A stretch of DNA of 64,000 nucleotides from Saccoglossus kowalevskii (lineage: Eukaryota > Hemichordata > Enteropneusta > Harrimaniidae): the NCBI RefSeq assembly GCF_000003605.2, contig NW_003150671.1, forward strand, positions 1-64,000, given 5' to 3'. Position 1 is the stretch's first letter; every line of letters begins with the position of its first letter. The notes under the pieces are model-generated. The model did no database searches and was not told where the DNA came from. It was given only the letters and a program-made list of their open reading frames with translations. This document shows positions 52,261 through 63,400 of this stretch, piece by piece. The position numbers and the translations under genes are program-made.

Positions 52261-55200
52261 GAATACTTTGTAGTATGCACGAATAATTTACAGAAGTAGT
52301 AACCATCGTGTAGTGGAATGAATACTTTGTAGTATGCACGAATACTGTACAGAAGTAATGACCGTCGTGTAGTGAAGTGAATACTTTGTAGTATGCACGA
52401 ATACTGTACAGAAGTAATAACCGTCGTGTAGTGGAGTGAATACTTTGTAGTATGCACGAATAATGTACAGAAGTAGTAACCATCGTGTAGTGGAATGAAT
52501 ACTTTGTAGTATGCACGAATACTGTACAGAAGTAATGACCGTCGTGTAGTGGAGTGAATACTTTGTAGTATGCACGAATACTGTACAGAAGTAATGTCCG
52601 TCGTGTAGTGGAGTGAATACTTTGTAGTATACACGAATACTGTACAGAAGTAGTAACCGTCGTGTAGTGGAGTGAATACTTTGTAGTATGCGCGGATACT
52701 GTACAGAAGTAATAACCGCTGTGTAGTGGAGTGAATACTTTGTAGTATGCGCGAATACTGTACAGAAGTTATGACCGTCGTGTAGTAGAGTGAATACTTT
52801 GTAGTATGCACGAATACTGTACAGAAGTAATGACCGTCGTGTAGTGGAGTGAATACTTTGTTGTGTGCACACAATACTGTACAGAAGTAATAACCGTCGT
52901 GTAGTGGAGTGAATACTTTGTAGTATGCACGAATACCGTACGGAAGTAATGACCGTCGTGTAGTGGAGTGAATACTTTGTAGTATGCATGAATACTGTAC
53001 AGAAGTAATGACCGTCGTGTAGTAGAGTGAATACTTTGTAGTATGCACGAACACTGTACAGAAGTAATGACCGTCGTGCTGTGGAGTGAATAATTTGTGG
53101 TATGCACACATACTGTACAGAAGTAATGACCGTCATGTAGTGGAGTGAATACTTTGTAGTATGCACGAATATTGTACAGAAGTAATGATCGTCGTGTAGT
53201 GGAGTGAATACTTTGTAGTATACACGAATAATGTACAGAAGTAGTAACCATCGTGTAGTGGAGTGAATACTTTGTAGTATGCACAAATACTGTACGGAAG
53301 TAATGACCGTCGTGCAGTGGAGTGAATAATTTGTGGTATGCACACATACTGTACAGAAGTAATGACCGTCATGTAGTGGAGTGAATACTTTGTAGTATGC
53401 ACGAATATTGTACAGAAGTAATGATCGTCGTGTAGTGGAGTGAATACTTTGTAGTATGCACGAATAATGTACAGAAGTAGTAACCGTCGTGTAGTGGAGT
53501 GAATACTTTGTAGTATGCACAAATACTGTACAGAAGTAATGACCGTCATGTAGTGGAGTGAATACTTTGTAGTATGCACGAATACTGTACGGAAGTAATG
53601 ACCGTCGTGCAGTGGAGTGAATACTTTGTAGTATGCACGAATACTGTACAGAAGTAATGACCGTCGTGCAGTGGAGTGAATACATTGTAGTATGCACGAA
53701 TACTGTACGGAAGTAATGACCGTCGTGTAGTGGAGTGAATACTTTGTAGTATGCACGAATACTGTACAGAAATAATGTCCGTCGTGTAGTGGAGTGAATA
53801 CTTTGTAGTATACAGGAATACTGTACAGAAGTAATGACCGTCGTGTAGTGGAGTGAATACTTTGTAGTATGCACGAATACTGTACAGAAGTAATGACCGT
53901 CGTGTAGTGGAGTGAATACTTTGTAGGTATGCACACATACTGTACAGAAGTAATGACCGTCGTGTAGTGGAGTGAATACTTTGTAGTATGCACAAATACT
54001 GTACAGAAGTAATGACCGTCGTGTAGTGGAGTGAATACTTTGTAGTATGCACGAATACCGTACGGAAGTAATGACCGTCGTGTAGTGGAGTGAATACTTT
54101 GTAGTATGCATGAATACTGTACAGAAGTAATGACCGTCGTGTAGTAGAGTGAATACTTTGTAGTATGCACGAACACTGTACAGAAGTAATGACCGTCGTG
54201 CAGTGGAGTGAATAATTTGTGGTATGCACACATACTGTACAGAAGTAATGACCGTCATGTAGTGGAGTGAATACTTTGTAGTATGCACGAATATTGTACA
54301 GAAGTAATGATCGTCGTGTAGTGGAGTGAATACTTTGTAGTATACACGAATAATGTACAGAAGTAGTAACCATCGTGTAGTGGAGTGAATACTTTGTAGT
54401 ATGCACAAATACTGTACGGAAGTAATGACCGTCGTGCAGTGGAGTGAATAATTTGTGGTATGCACACATACTGTACAGAAGTAATGACCGTCATGTAGTG
54501 GAGTGAATACTTTGTAGTATGCACGAATATTGTACAGAAGTAATGATCGTCGTGTAGTGGAGTGAATACTTTGTATTATGCACACATACTGTACAGAAGT
54601 AATGACCGTCGTGTAGTGGAGTGAATACTTTGTAGTATGCACAAATACTGTACAGAAGTAATGACCGTCGTGCAGTGGAGTGAATACTTTGTAGTATACA
54701 CGAATACTGTACAGAAGTAATGTCCGTCGTGTAGTGGAGTGAATACTTTGTAGTATACACGAATAATGTACAGAAGTAGTAACCATCGTGTAGTGGAATG
54801 AATACTTTGTAGTATGCACGAATACTGTACAGAAGTAATGACCGTCGTGTAGTGGAGTGAATACTTTGTAGTATGCACGAATACTGTACAGAAGTAATGT
54901 CCGTCGTGTAGTGGAGTGAATACTTTGTAGTATACACGAATACTGTACAGAAGTAGTAACCGTCGTGTAGTGGAGTGAATACTTTGTAGTATGCACGGAT
55001 ACTGTACAGAAGTAATAACCGTTGTGTAGTGGAGTGAATACTTTGTAGTATGCACGAATACTGTACAGAAGTTATGACCGTCGTGTAGTAGTGTGAATAC
55101 TTTGTAGTATGCACGAATACTGTACAGAAGTAATGACCGTCGTGTAGTGGAGTGAATACTTTGTAGTATGCATGAATACTGTACAGAAGTAATGACCGTC

Positions 55201-56290
55201 GTGCAGTGGAGTGAATAATTTGTGGTATGCACACATACTGTACAGAAGTAATGACCGTCGTGTAGTGGAGTGAATACTTTGTAGAATGCACAAATACTGT
55301 ACAGAAGTAATGACCGTCGTGTAGTGGAGTGAATACTTTGTAGTATGCACGAACACTGTACAGAAGTAATGACCGTCGTACAGTGGAGTGAATACTTTGT
55401 AGTATGTACGAATACTGTATAGAAGTAATGACCGTCGTGTAGTGGAGTGAATACTTTGTAGTATACACGAATACTGTACAGAAGTAATGACCGTCGTGTA
55501 GTGGAGTGAATACTTTGTATTATGCACACATACTGTACAGAAGTAATGACCGTCGTGTAGTGGAGTGAATACTTTGTAGTATGCACAAATACTGTACAGA
55601 AGTAATGACCGTCGTGCAGTGGAGTGAATACTTTGTAGTATACACGAATACTGTACAGAAGTAATGTCCGTCGTGTAGTGGAGTGAATACTTTGTAGTAT
55701 ACACGAATAATGTACAGAAGTAGTAACCATCGTGTAGTGGAATGAATACTTTGTAGTATGCACGAATACTGTACAGAAGTAATGACCGTCGTGTAGTGGA
55801 GTGAATACTTTGTAGTATGCACGAACACTGTACAGAAGTAATGACCGTCGCGCAGTGGAGTGAATAATTTGTGGTATGCACACATACTGTACAGAAGTAA
55901 TGACCGTCGTGTAGTGGAATGAATACTTTGTAGAATGCACAAATACTGTACAGAAGTAATGACCGTCATGTAGTGGAGTGAATACTTTGTAGTATGCACG
56001 AATACTGTACAGAAGTAATGACCGTCGTGTAGTGGAGTGAATACTTTGTAGTATGCATGAATACTGTACAGAAGTAATGACCGTCGTGTAGTGGAGTGAA
56101 TACTTTGTAGTATGCACGAACACTGTACAGAAGTAATGACCGTCGCGCAGTGGAGTGAATAATTTGTGGTATGCACACATACTGTACAGAAGTAATGACC
56201 GTCGTGTAGTGGAATGAATACTTTGTAGAATGCACAAATACTGTACAGAAGTAATGACCGTCATGTAGTGGAGTGAATACTTTGTAGTAT
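52261..56290. repeat. Class C block, about 4 kb
   Basis: Full class C series with GCGCGGATAC, ACCGCTGTG, GTTATGACC, the palindromic monomer, ATACCGTACGG, GTGCTGTGG, AATAATTTGTGG, GAATATTG/GATCGTCG. Nested duplications occupy 53.1-54.6 kb. One-base gain GTAGGTATG at 53921-53930. The last 0.4 kb has two copies of the GTCGCGCAG/AATAATTTGTGG/GTGGAATG set. Confidence 0.65.
52861..52874. repeat. 14-bp palindrome TTGTGTGCACACAA
   Basis: Eighth copy, in the standard class C neighbourhood between GTAGTAGAG and ATACCGTACGG monomers. Confidence 0.95.
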
Positions 56291-56720
56291 GCACGAATGC
56301 TGTACGGAAGTAATAACCGTCGTGTAGTGAAGTGAATACTTTGTAGTATACACGAATACTGTACGGAAGTAATAACCGTCGTGTAGTGAAGTGAATACTT
56401 TGTAGTATGCACGAATACTGTACGGAAGTAATAACCGTCGTGTAGTGAAGTGAATACTTTGTACTATGCACGAATACTGTACGGAAGTAATAACCGTCGT
56501 GTAGTGGAGTGAATACTTTGTAGTATGCACGAATACAGTACGGAAGTAATAACCGTCGTGTAGTGGAGTGAATACTTTGTAGTATACACGAATACTGTAC
56601 GGAAGTAATGACCGTCGTGTAGTGGAGTGAATACTTTGTAGTATGCACGAATACTGTACAGAAGTAATAACCGTCGTGTAGTGGAGTGAATACTTTGTAG
56701 TATGCACGAACACTGTACAG
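56291..56720. repeat. Class A block (short)
   Basis: Five or six class A monomers, with GAATGCTGTACGG at the entry and GAATACAGTACGG near 56530. It lacks the usual TAATTACC entry junction: class C joins class A directly at a GTCATG monomer. Confidence 0.65.
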
Positions 56721-57400
56721 AAGTAATGACCGTCGTGTAGTGGAGTGAATAATTTGTAGTATGCACGAATACTGTACAGAAGTAATGACCGTCATGTAGT
56801 GGAGTGAATACTTTGTAGTATGCACGAATACTGTACAGAAGTAATGACCGTCGTGTAGTGGAGTTAATACTTTGTAGTATGCACGAATACTGTGCAGAAG
56901 TAATGACCGTCATGTAGTGGAGTGAATACTTTGTAGTATGCACGAATACTGTAGAGAAGTAATGACCGTCGTGCAGTGGACTGAATACTTTGTAGTATGC
57001 ACGAATACTGTACAGAAGTAATGACCGTCGTGCAGTGGAGTGAATACTTTGTAGTATGCACGAATACTGTACAGAAGTAATAACCGTCGTGTAGTGGAGT
57101 GAATACTTTGTAGTATGCACGAACACTGTACAGAAGTAATGACCGTCGTGTAGTGGAGTGAATACTTTGTAGTATGCACGAATACTGTACAGAAGTAATG
57201 ACCGTCGTGTAGTGGAGTGAATACTTTGTAGTATGCACGAATACTGTACGGAAGTAATAACCGTCGTGTAGTGGAGTGAATACTTTGTAGTATGCACGAA
57301 TACTGTACGGAAGTAATAACCGTCGTGTAGTGGAGTGAATACTTTGTAGTATGCACGAATACTGTACAGAAGTAATAACCGTCGTGTAGTGGAGTGAATA
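56721..57400. repeat. Class E block with two class A monomers
   Basis: AATAATTTGTAG, GTCATG, GTTAATAC, CTGTGCAG, CTGTAGAGAAG with GTGCAGTGGACTG, GAACACTG, then two class A monomers before class D. The order parallels 17.4-17.8 kb. Confidence 0.6.
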
Positions 57401-58150
57401 CTTTGTAGTATAGACGAATACTGTGCAGAAGTAATGTCCGTCGTGTAGTGAAGTGAATACTTTGTAGTATGCAAGAATACTGTACAGAAGTAATGACCGT
57501 CGTGTAGTGGAGTGAATACTTTGTAGTATCCACGAATACTGCACGGAAGTAATGACCGTCGTGTAGTGGAGTGAATACTTTGTAGTATGCACGAATACTG
57601 TACGAAAGTAATGACCGTCATGTAGTGGAATGAATACTTTGTAGTATGCACAAATACTGTACAGAAGTAATAACCGTCGTGTAGTGGAGTGAATACTTTG
57701 TAGTATGCATGAATACTGTACAGAAGTAATGACGGTCGTGTAGTGGAGTGAATACTTTGTAGTATGCACGAACACTGTACAGAATTAATGACCGTTGTGC
57801 AGTGGAGTGAATAATTTGTAGTATGCACACATACTGTAAAGAAGTAATGACCGTCGTGTAGTGGAGTGAATACTTTGTAGAATGCACAAATACTGTACAG
57901 AAGTAATTACCGTCATGTAGTGAAGTGAATACTTTGTAGTATGCACGAATACTGTACGGAAGTAATAACCGTCGTGTAGTGGAGTGAATACTTTGTAGTA
58001 TGCATGAATACTGTACAGAAGTAATGACGGTCGTGTAGTGGAGTGAATACTTTGTAGTATGCACGAACACTGTACAGAAGTAATGACCGTTGTGCAGTGG
58101 AGTGAATAATTTGTAGTATGCACACATACTGTACAGAAGTAATGACCGTC
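57401..58150. repeat. Class D block 10 (end duplicated)
   Basis: GTATAGACG/GTGCAG with TGTCCG, GCAAGAAT, TATCCAC (57527), CGAAAGTAATG; the ATACCGTACGG monomer is missing. After GACGGTCG, GTTGTGCAG, CTGTAAAG and TAATTACC (57904) a single class A monomer leads straight into a second GCATGAAT/GACGGTCG/GTTGTGCAG set. Confidence 0.65.
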
Positions 58151-60310
58151 GTGTAGTGGAGTGAATACTTTGTAGTATGCACGAACACTGTACAGAAGTA
58201 ATGACCGTCGTGCAGTGGAGTGAATAATTTGTAGTATGCACACATACTGTACAGAAGTAATGACCGGTCGTGTAGTGGAGTGAATACTTTGTAGAAATGC
58301 ACAAATACTGTACAGAAGTAATGACCGTCGTGTAGTGGAGTGAATACTTGTAGTATGCACGAACACTGTACAGAAGTAATGACCGTCGTACAGTGGAGTG
58401 AATACTTTGTAGTATGCACGAATACTGTATAGAAGTAATGACCGTCGTGTAGTGGAGTGAATACTTTGTAGTATGCACACATAATGTACAGAAGTAATGA
58501 CCGTCGTGTAGTGGAGTGAATACATTGTAGTATGAACGAATACTGTACAGAAGTAATGACCGTCGTGTAGTGGAGTGAATACTTTGTAGTATGCACACAT
58601 ACTGTACAGAAGTAATGACCGTCGTGTAGTGGAGTGAATACTTTGTAGTATGCACAAATACTGTACAGAAATAATGACCGTCGTGCAGTGGAGTGAATAC
58701 TTTGTAGTATACACGAATACTGTACAGAAGTAATGTCCGTCGTGTAGTGGAGTGAATACTTTGTAGTATACACGAATAATGTACAGAAGTAGTAACCATC
58801 GTGTAGTGGAATGAATACTTTGTAGTATGCACGAATACTGTACAGAAGTAATGACCGTCGTGTAGTGGAGTGAATACTTTGTAGTATGCAGGAATACTGT
58901 ACAGAAGTAATAACCGTCGTGTAGTGGAGTGAATACTTTGTAGTATGCACGAATACTGTACAGAAGTAATGTCCGTCGTGTAGTGGAGTGAATACTTTGT
59001 AGTATACACGAATAATGTACAGAAGTAGTAACCATCGTGTAGTGGAATGAATACTTTGTAGTATGCACGAATACTGTACAGAAGTAATGACCGTCGTGTA
59101 GTGGAGTGAATACTTTGTAGTATGCACGAATACTGTACAGAAGTAATGTCCGTCGTGTAGTGGAGTGAATACTTTGTAGTATACACGAATACTGTACAGA
59201 AGTAGTAACCGTCGTGTAGTGGAGTGAATACTTTGTAGTATGCACGGATACTGTACAGAAGTAATAACCGTTGTGTAGTGGAGTGAATACTTTGTAGTAT
59301 GCACGAATACTGTACAGAAGTTATGACCGTCGTGTAGTAGTGTGAATACTTTGTAGTATGCACGAATACTGTACAGAAGTAATGACCGTCGTGTAGTGGA
59401 GTGAATACTTTGTAGTATGCATGAATACTGTACAAAAGTAATGACCGTCGTGTAGTGGAGTGAATACTTTGTAGTATGCACGAACACTGTACAGAAGTAA
59501 TGACCGTCGTGCAGTGGAGTGAATAATTTGTGGTATGCACACATACTGTACAGAAGTAATGACCGTCGTGTAGTGGAGTGAATACTTTGTAGAATGCACA
59601 AATACTGTACAGAAGTAACGACCGTCGTGTAGTGGAGTGAATACTTTGTAGTATGCACGAACACTGTACAGAAGTAATGACCGTCGTACAGTGGAGTGAA
59701 TACTTTGTAGTATGTACGAATACTGTATAGAAGTAATGACCGTCGTGTAGTGGAGTGAATACTTTGTAGTATGCACACATACTGTACAGACGTAATGACC
59801 GTCGTGTAGTGGAGTGAATACTTTGTAGTATGCACGAACACTGTACAGAAGTAATGACCGTCGTGCAGTGGAGTGAATAATTTGTAGTATGCACACATAC
59901 TGTATAGAAGTAATGACCGTCGTGTAGTGGAGTGAATACTTTGTAGTATGCACACATAATGTACAGAAGTAATGACCGTCGTGTAGTGGAGTGAATACAT
60001 TGTAGTATGAACGAATACTGTACAGAAGTAATGACCGTCGTGTAGTGGAGTGAATACTTTGTAGTATGCACGAATACTGTACGGAAGAAATGACCGTCGT
60101 GTAGTGGAGTGAATACTTTGTAGTATGCATGAATACTGTACAGAAGTAATGACCGTCGTGTAGTAGAGTGAATACTTTGTAGTATGCACGAACACTGTAC
60201 AGAAGTAATGACCGTCGTGCAGTGGAGTGAATAATTTGTGGTATGCACACATACTGTACAGAAGTAATGACCGTCATGTAGTGGAGTGAATACTTTGTAG
60301 TATGCACGAA
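58151..60310. repeat. Class C block
   Basis: Begins with a cluster of three one-base changes (extra G at 58266-58267, extra A at 58295-58297, missing T near 58346). Then GTACAGTGG, CTGTATAG, GCACACATAATG, TACATTGTAG, TGTCCG and AGTAGTAACCATCG repeated, GTTATGACC with GTAGTAGTGTG, and GAATATTG at 60308. The GTAGTAGTGTG variant also occurs near 55085. Confidence 0.6.
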
Positions 60311-60660
60311 TATTGTACAGAAGTAATGACCGTCATGTAGTGGAGTGAGTACTTTGTAGTATGCACGAATACTGTACAGAATTAATGACCGTCGTGTAGT
60401 GGAGTTAATACTTTGTAGTATGCACGAATACTGTGCAGAAGTAATGACCGTCATGTAGTGGAGTGAATACTTTGTAGTATGCACGGATACTGTACAGAAG
60501 TAATGACCGTCGTGCAGTGGAGTGAATACTTTGTAGTATGCACGAATACTGTACAGAAGTAATGACCGTCGTGCAGTGGAGTGAATACTTTGTAGTATGC
60601 ACGAATACTGTACAGAAGTAATAACCGTCGTGTAGTGGAGTGAATACTTTGTAGTATGCA
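60311..60660. repeat. Class E block
   Basis: GTCATG, GTGAGTAC, GAATTAATG, GTTAATAC, CTGTGCAG, GCACGGATAC, GTGCAGTGG twice. The join with class C is at the GAATATTG monomer, which here continues GTAATGACCGTCATG instead of the usual GATCGTCG. Confidence 0.65.
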
Positions 60661-61070
60661 CGAATAATGTACGGAAGTAATAACCGTCGTGTAGTGGAGT
60701 GAATACTTTGTAGTATGCACGAATACTGTACGGAAGTAATAACCGTCGTGTAGTGAAGTGAATACTTTGTAGTATACACGAATACTGTACGGAAGTAATA
60801 ACCGTCGTGTAGTGAAGTGAACACTTTGTAGTATGCACGAATACTGTATGGAAGTAATAACCGTCGTGTAGTGAAGTGAATACTTTGTAGTATGCACGAA
60901 TACTGTACGGAAGTAATAACCGTCGTGTAGTGGAGTGAATACATTGTAGTATGCACGAATACTGTACGGAAGTAATAACCGTCGTGTAGTGGAGTGAATA
61001 CTTTGTAGTATGCACGAATACTGTACGGAAGTATGACCGTCGTGTAGTGGAGTGAATACTTTGTAGTATG
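60661..61070. repeat. Class A block with GTGAACAC marker
   Basis: Entered through GCACGAATAATGTACGG as at 32870, with GTGAACAC (60817) and CTGTATGG. It loses one base at 61031 (GAAGTATGACC), where it returns to class C. Confidence 0.75.
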
Positions 61071-62520
61071 CACGAATACTGTACAGAAGTAATGACCGTC
61101 GTGCAGTGGAGTGAATAGTCTGTGGTATGCACGCATACTGTACAGAAGTAATGACCGTCGTGTAGTGGAGTGAATACTTTGTAGTATGCACGAATACTGT
61201 ACAGAAGTAATGACCGTCGTGTAGTGGAGTGAATACTTTGTAGTATGCACGAACACTGTACAGAAGTAATGACCGTCGTACAGTGGAGTGAATACTTTGT
61301 AGTATGCACGAATACTGTATAGAAGTAATGACCGTCGTGTAGTGGAGTGAATACTTTGTAGTATGCACACATAATGTACAGAAGTAATGACCGTCGTGTA
61401 GTGGAGTGAATACATTGTAGTATGCACGAATACTGTACAGAAGTAATGACCGTCGTGTAGTGGAGTGAATACTTTGTAGTATGCACACATACTGTACAGA
61501 AGTAATGACCGAGGTGTAGTGGAGTGAATACTTTGTAGTATGCACAAATACTGTACAGAAGTAATGACCGTCGTGCAGTGGAGTGAATACTTTGTAGTAT
61601 ACACGAATACTGTACAGAAGTAATGTCCGTCGTGTAGTGGAGTGAATACTTTGTAGTATACACGAATAATGTACAGAAGTAGTAACCATCGTGTAGTGGA
61701 ATGAATACTTTGTAGTATGCACGAATACTGTACAGAAGTAATGACCGTCGTGTAGTGGAGTGAATACTTTGTAGTATGCACGAATACTGTACAGAAGTAA
61801 TGTCCGTCGTGTAGTGGAGTGAATACTTTGTAGTATACACGAATAATGTACAGAAGTAGTAACCATCGTGTAGTGGAATGAATACTTTGTAGTATGCACG
61901 AATACTGTACAGAAGTAATGACCGTCGTGTAGTGGAGTGAATACTTTGTAGTATGCACGAATACTGTACAGAAGTAATGTCTGTCGTGTAGTGGAGTGAA
62001 TACTTTGTAGTATACACGAATACTGTACAGAAGTAGTAACCGTCGTGTAGTGGAGTGAATACTTTGTAGAATGCGCGGATACTGTACAGAAGTAATAACC
62101 GTTGTGTAGTGTAGTGAATACTTTGTAGTATGCACGAATACTGTACAGAAGTTATGACCGTCGTGTAGTAGAGTGAATACTTTGTAGTATGCACGAATAC
62201 TGTACAGAAGTAATGACCGTCGTGTAGTGGAGTGAATACTTTGTTGTGTGCACACAATACTGTACAGAAGTAATAATCGTCGTGTAGTGGAGTGAATACT
62301 TTGTAGTATGCACGAATACCGTACGGAAGTAATGACCGTCGTGTAGTGGAGTGAATACTTTGTAGTATGCATGAATACTGTACAGAAGTAATGACCGTCG
62401 TGTAGTGGAGTGAATACTTTGTAGTATGCACGAACACTGTACAGAAGTAATGACCGTCGTGCAGTGGAGTGAATAATTTGTGGTATGCACACATACTGTA
62501 CAGAAGTAATGACCGTCGTG
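61071..62520. repeat. Class C block
   Basis: GTGCAGTGG with the odd ATAGTCTGTGG near 61118, GTACAGTGG, CTGTATAG, GCACACATAATG, ACCGAGGTG, TGTCCG/AGTAGTAACCATCG twice, TAGAATGCGCGGATAC, ACCGTTGTG, GTTATGACC, the palindromic monomer, ATACCGTACGG, GCATGAAT and AATAATTTGTGG. Confidence 0.65.
62244..62257. repeat. 14-bp palindrome TTGTGTGCACACAA
   Basis: Ninth copy; followed by TAATAATCG as at 30851, so these two copies share a variant in the next half-monomer. Confidence 0.95.
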
Positions 62521-63400
62521 TAGTGGAGTGAATACTTTGTAGAATGCACAAATACTGTACAGAAGTAATGACCGTCATGTAGTGGAGTGAATACTTTGTA
62601 GTATGCACGAATACTGTACAGAAGTAATGACCGTCGTGTAGTGGAGTGAATACTTTGTAGTATGCACACATACTGTACAGACGTAATGACCGTCGTGTGG
62701 TGGAGTGAATACTTTGTAGTATGCACAAATACTGTACAGAAGTAATGACCGTAATGTAATGGAGTGAATACTTTGTAGTATGCACGAATACTGTACAGAA
62801 GTAATGACCGTCGTGTAGTGGAGTGAATACTTTGTAGTATGCACACATACTGTACAGACGTAATGACCGTCGTGTAGTGGAGTGAATACTTTGTAGTATG
62901 AACGAATACTGTACAGAAGTAATGACCGTCATGTAGTGGAGTTAATACTTAGTAGTATGCACAAATACTGTACGGAAGTAATGACCGTCGTGTAGTGGAG
63001 TTAATACTTTGTAGTATGCACGAATACTGTACGGAATTAATGACCGTCATGTAGTGGAGTGAATACTTTGTAGTATGCACGAATACTGTACAGAAGTAAT
63101 GACCGTCATGTAGTGGAGTTAATACTTTGTAGTATGCACAAATACTGTACAGAAGTAATGACCGTCGTGTAGTGGAGTGAATACTTTGTAGTATGCACAA
63201 ATTCTGTACATAAGTTATTACCGACATGTAGTGGAGTGAATACTTTGTAGTATGCACGAATACTGTACAGAAGTAATGACCGTCGTGTAGAGGAGTGAAT
63301 ACTTTGTAGTATGCACACATACTGTACAGAAGAAATGACCGTCGTGTAGTGGAGTGAATACTTTGTAGTATGCACGAACAATGTACAGAAGTAATGACCG
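62521..63400. repeat. Class B block, one complete higher-order unit
   Basis: Best single example of class B order: TAGAATGCACAAAT, plain, CAGACG with GTGGTGGAG, CGTAAT, GTAATGG, CAGACG, GAACGAAT, ACTTAGTAG (about 62948), GGAATTAATG, GTCATG, GTTAATAC, ACATAAGTTATTACCGACAT, plain, GTAGAGGAG with GAAGAAATG, GAACAATG. Confidence 0.75.
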
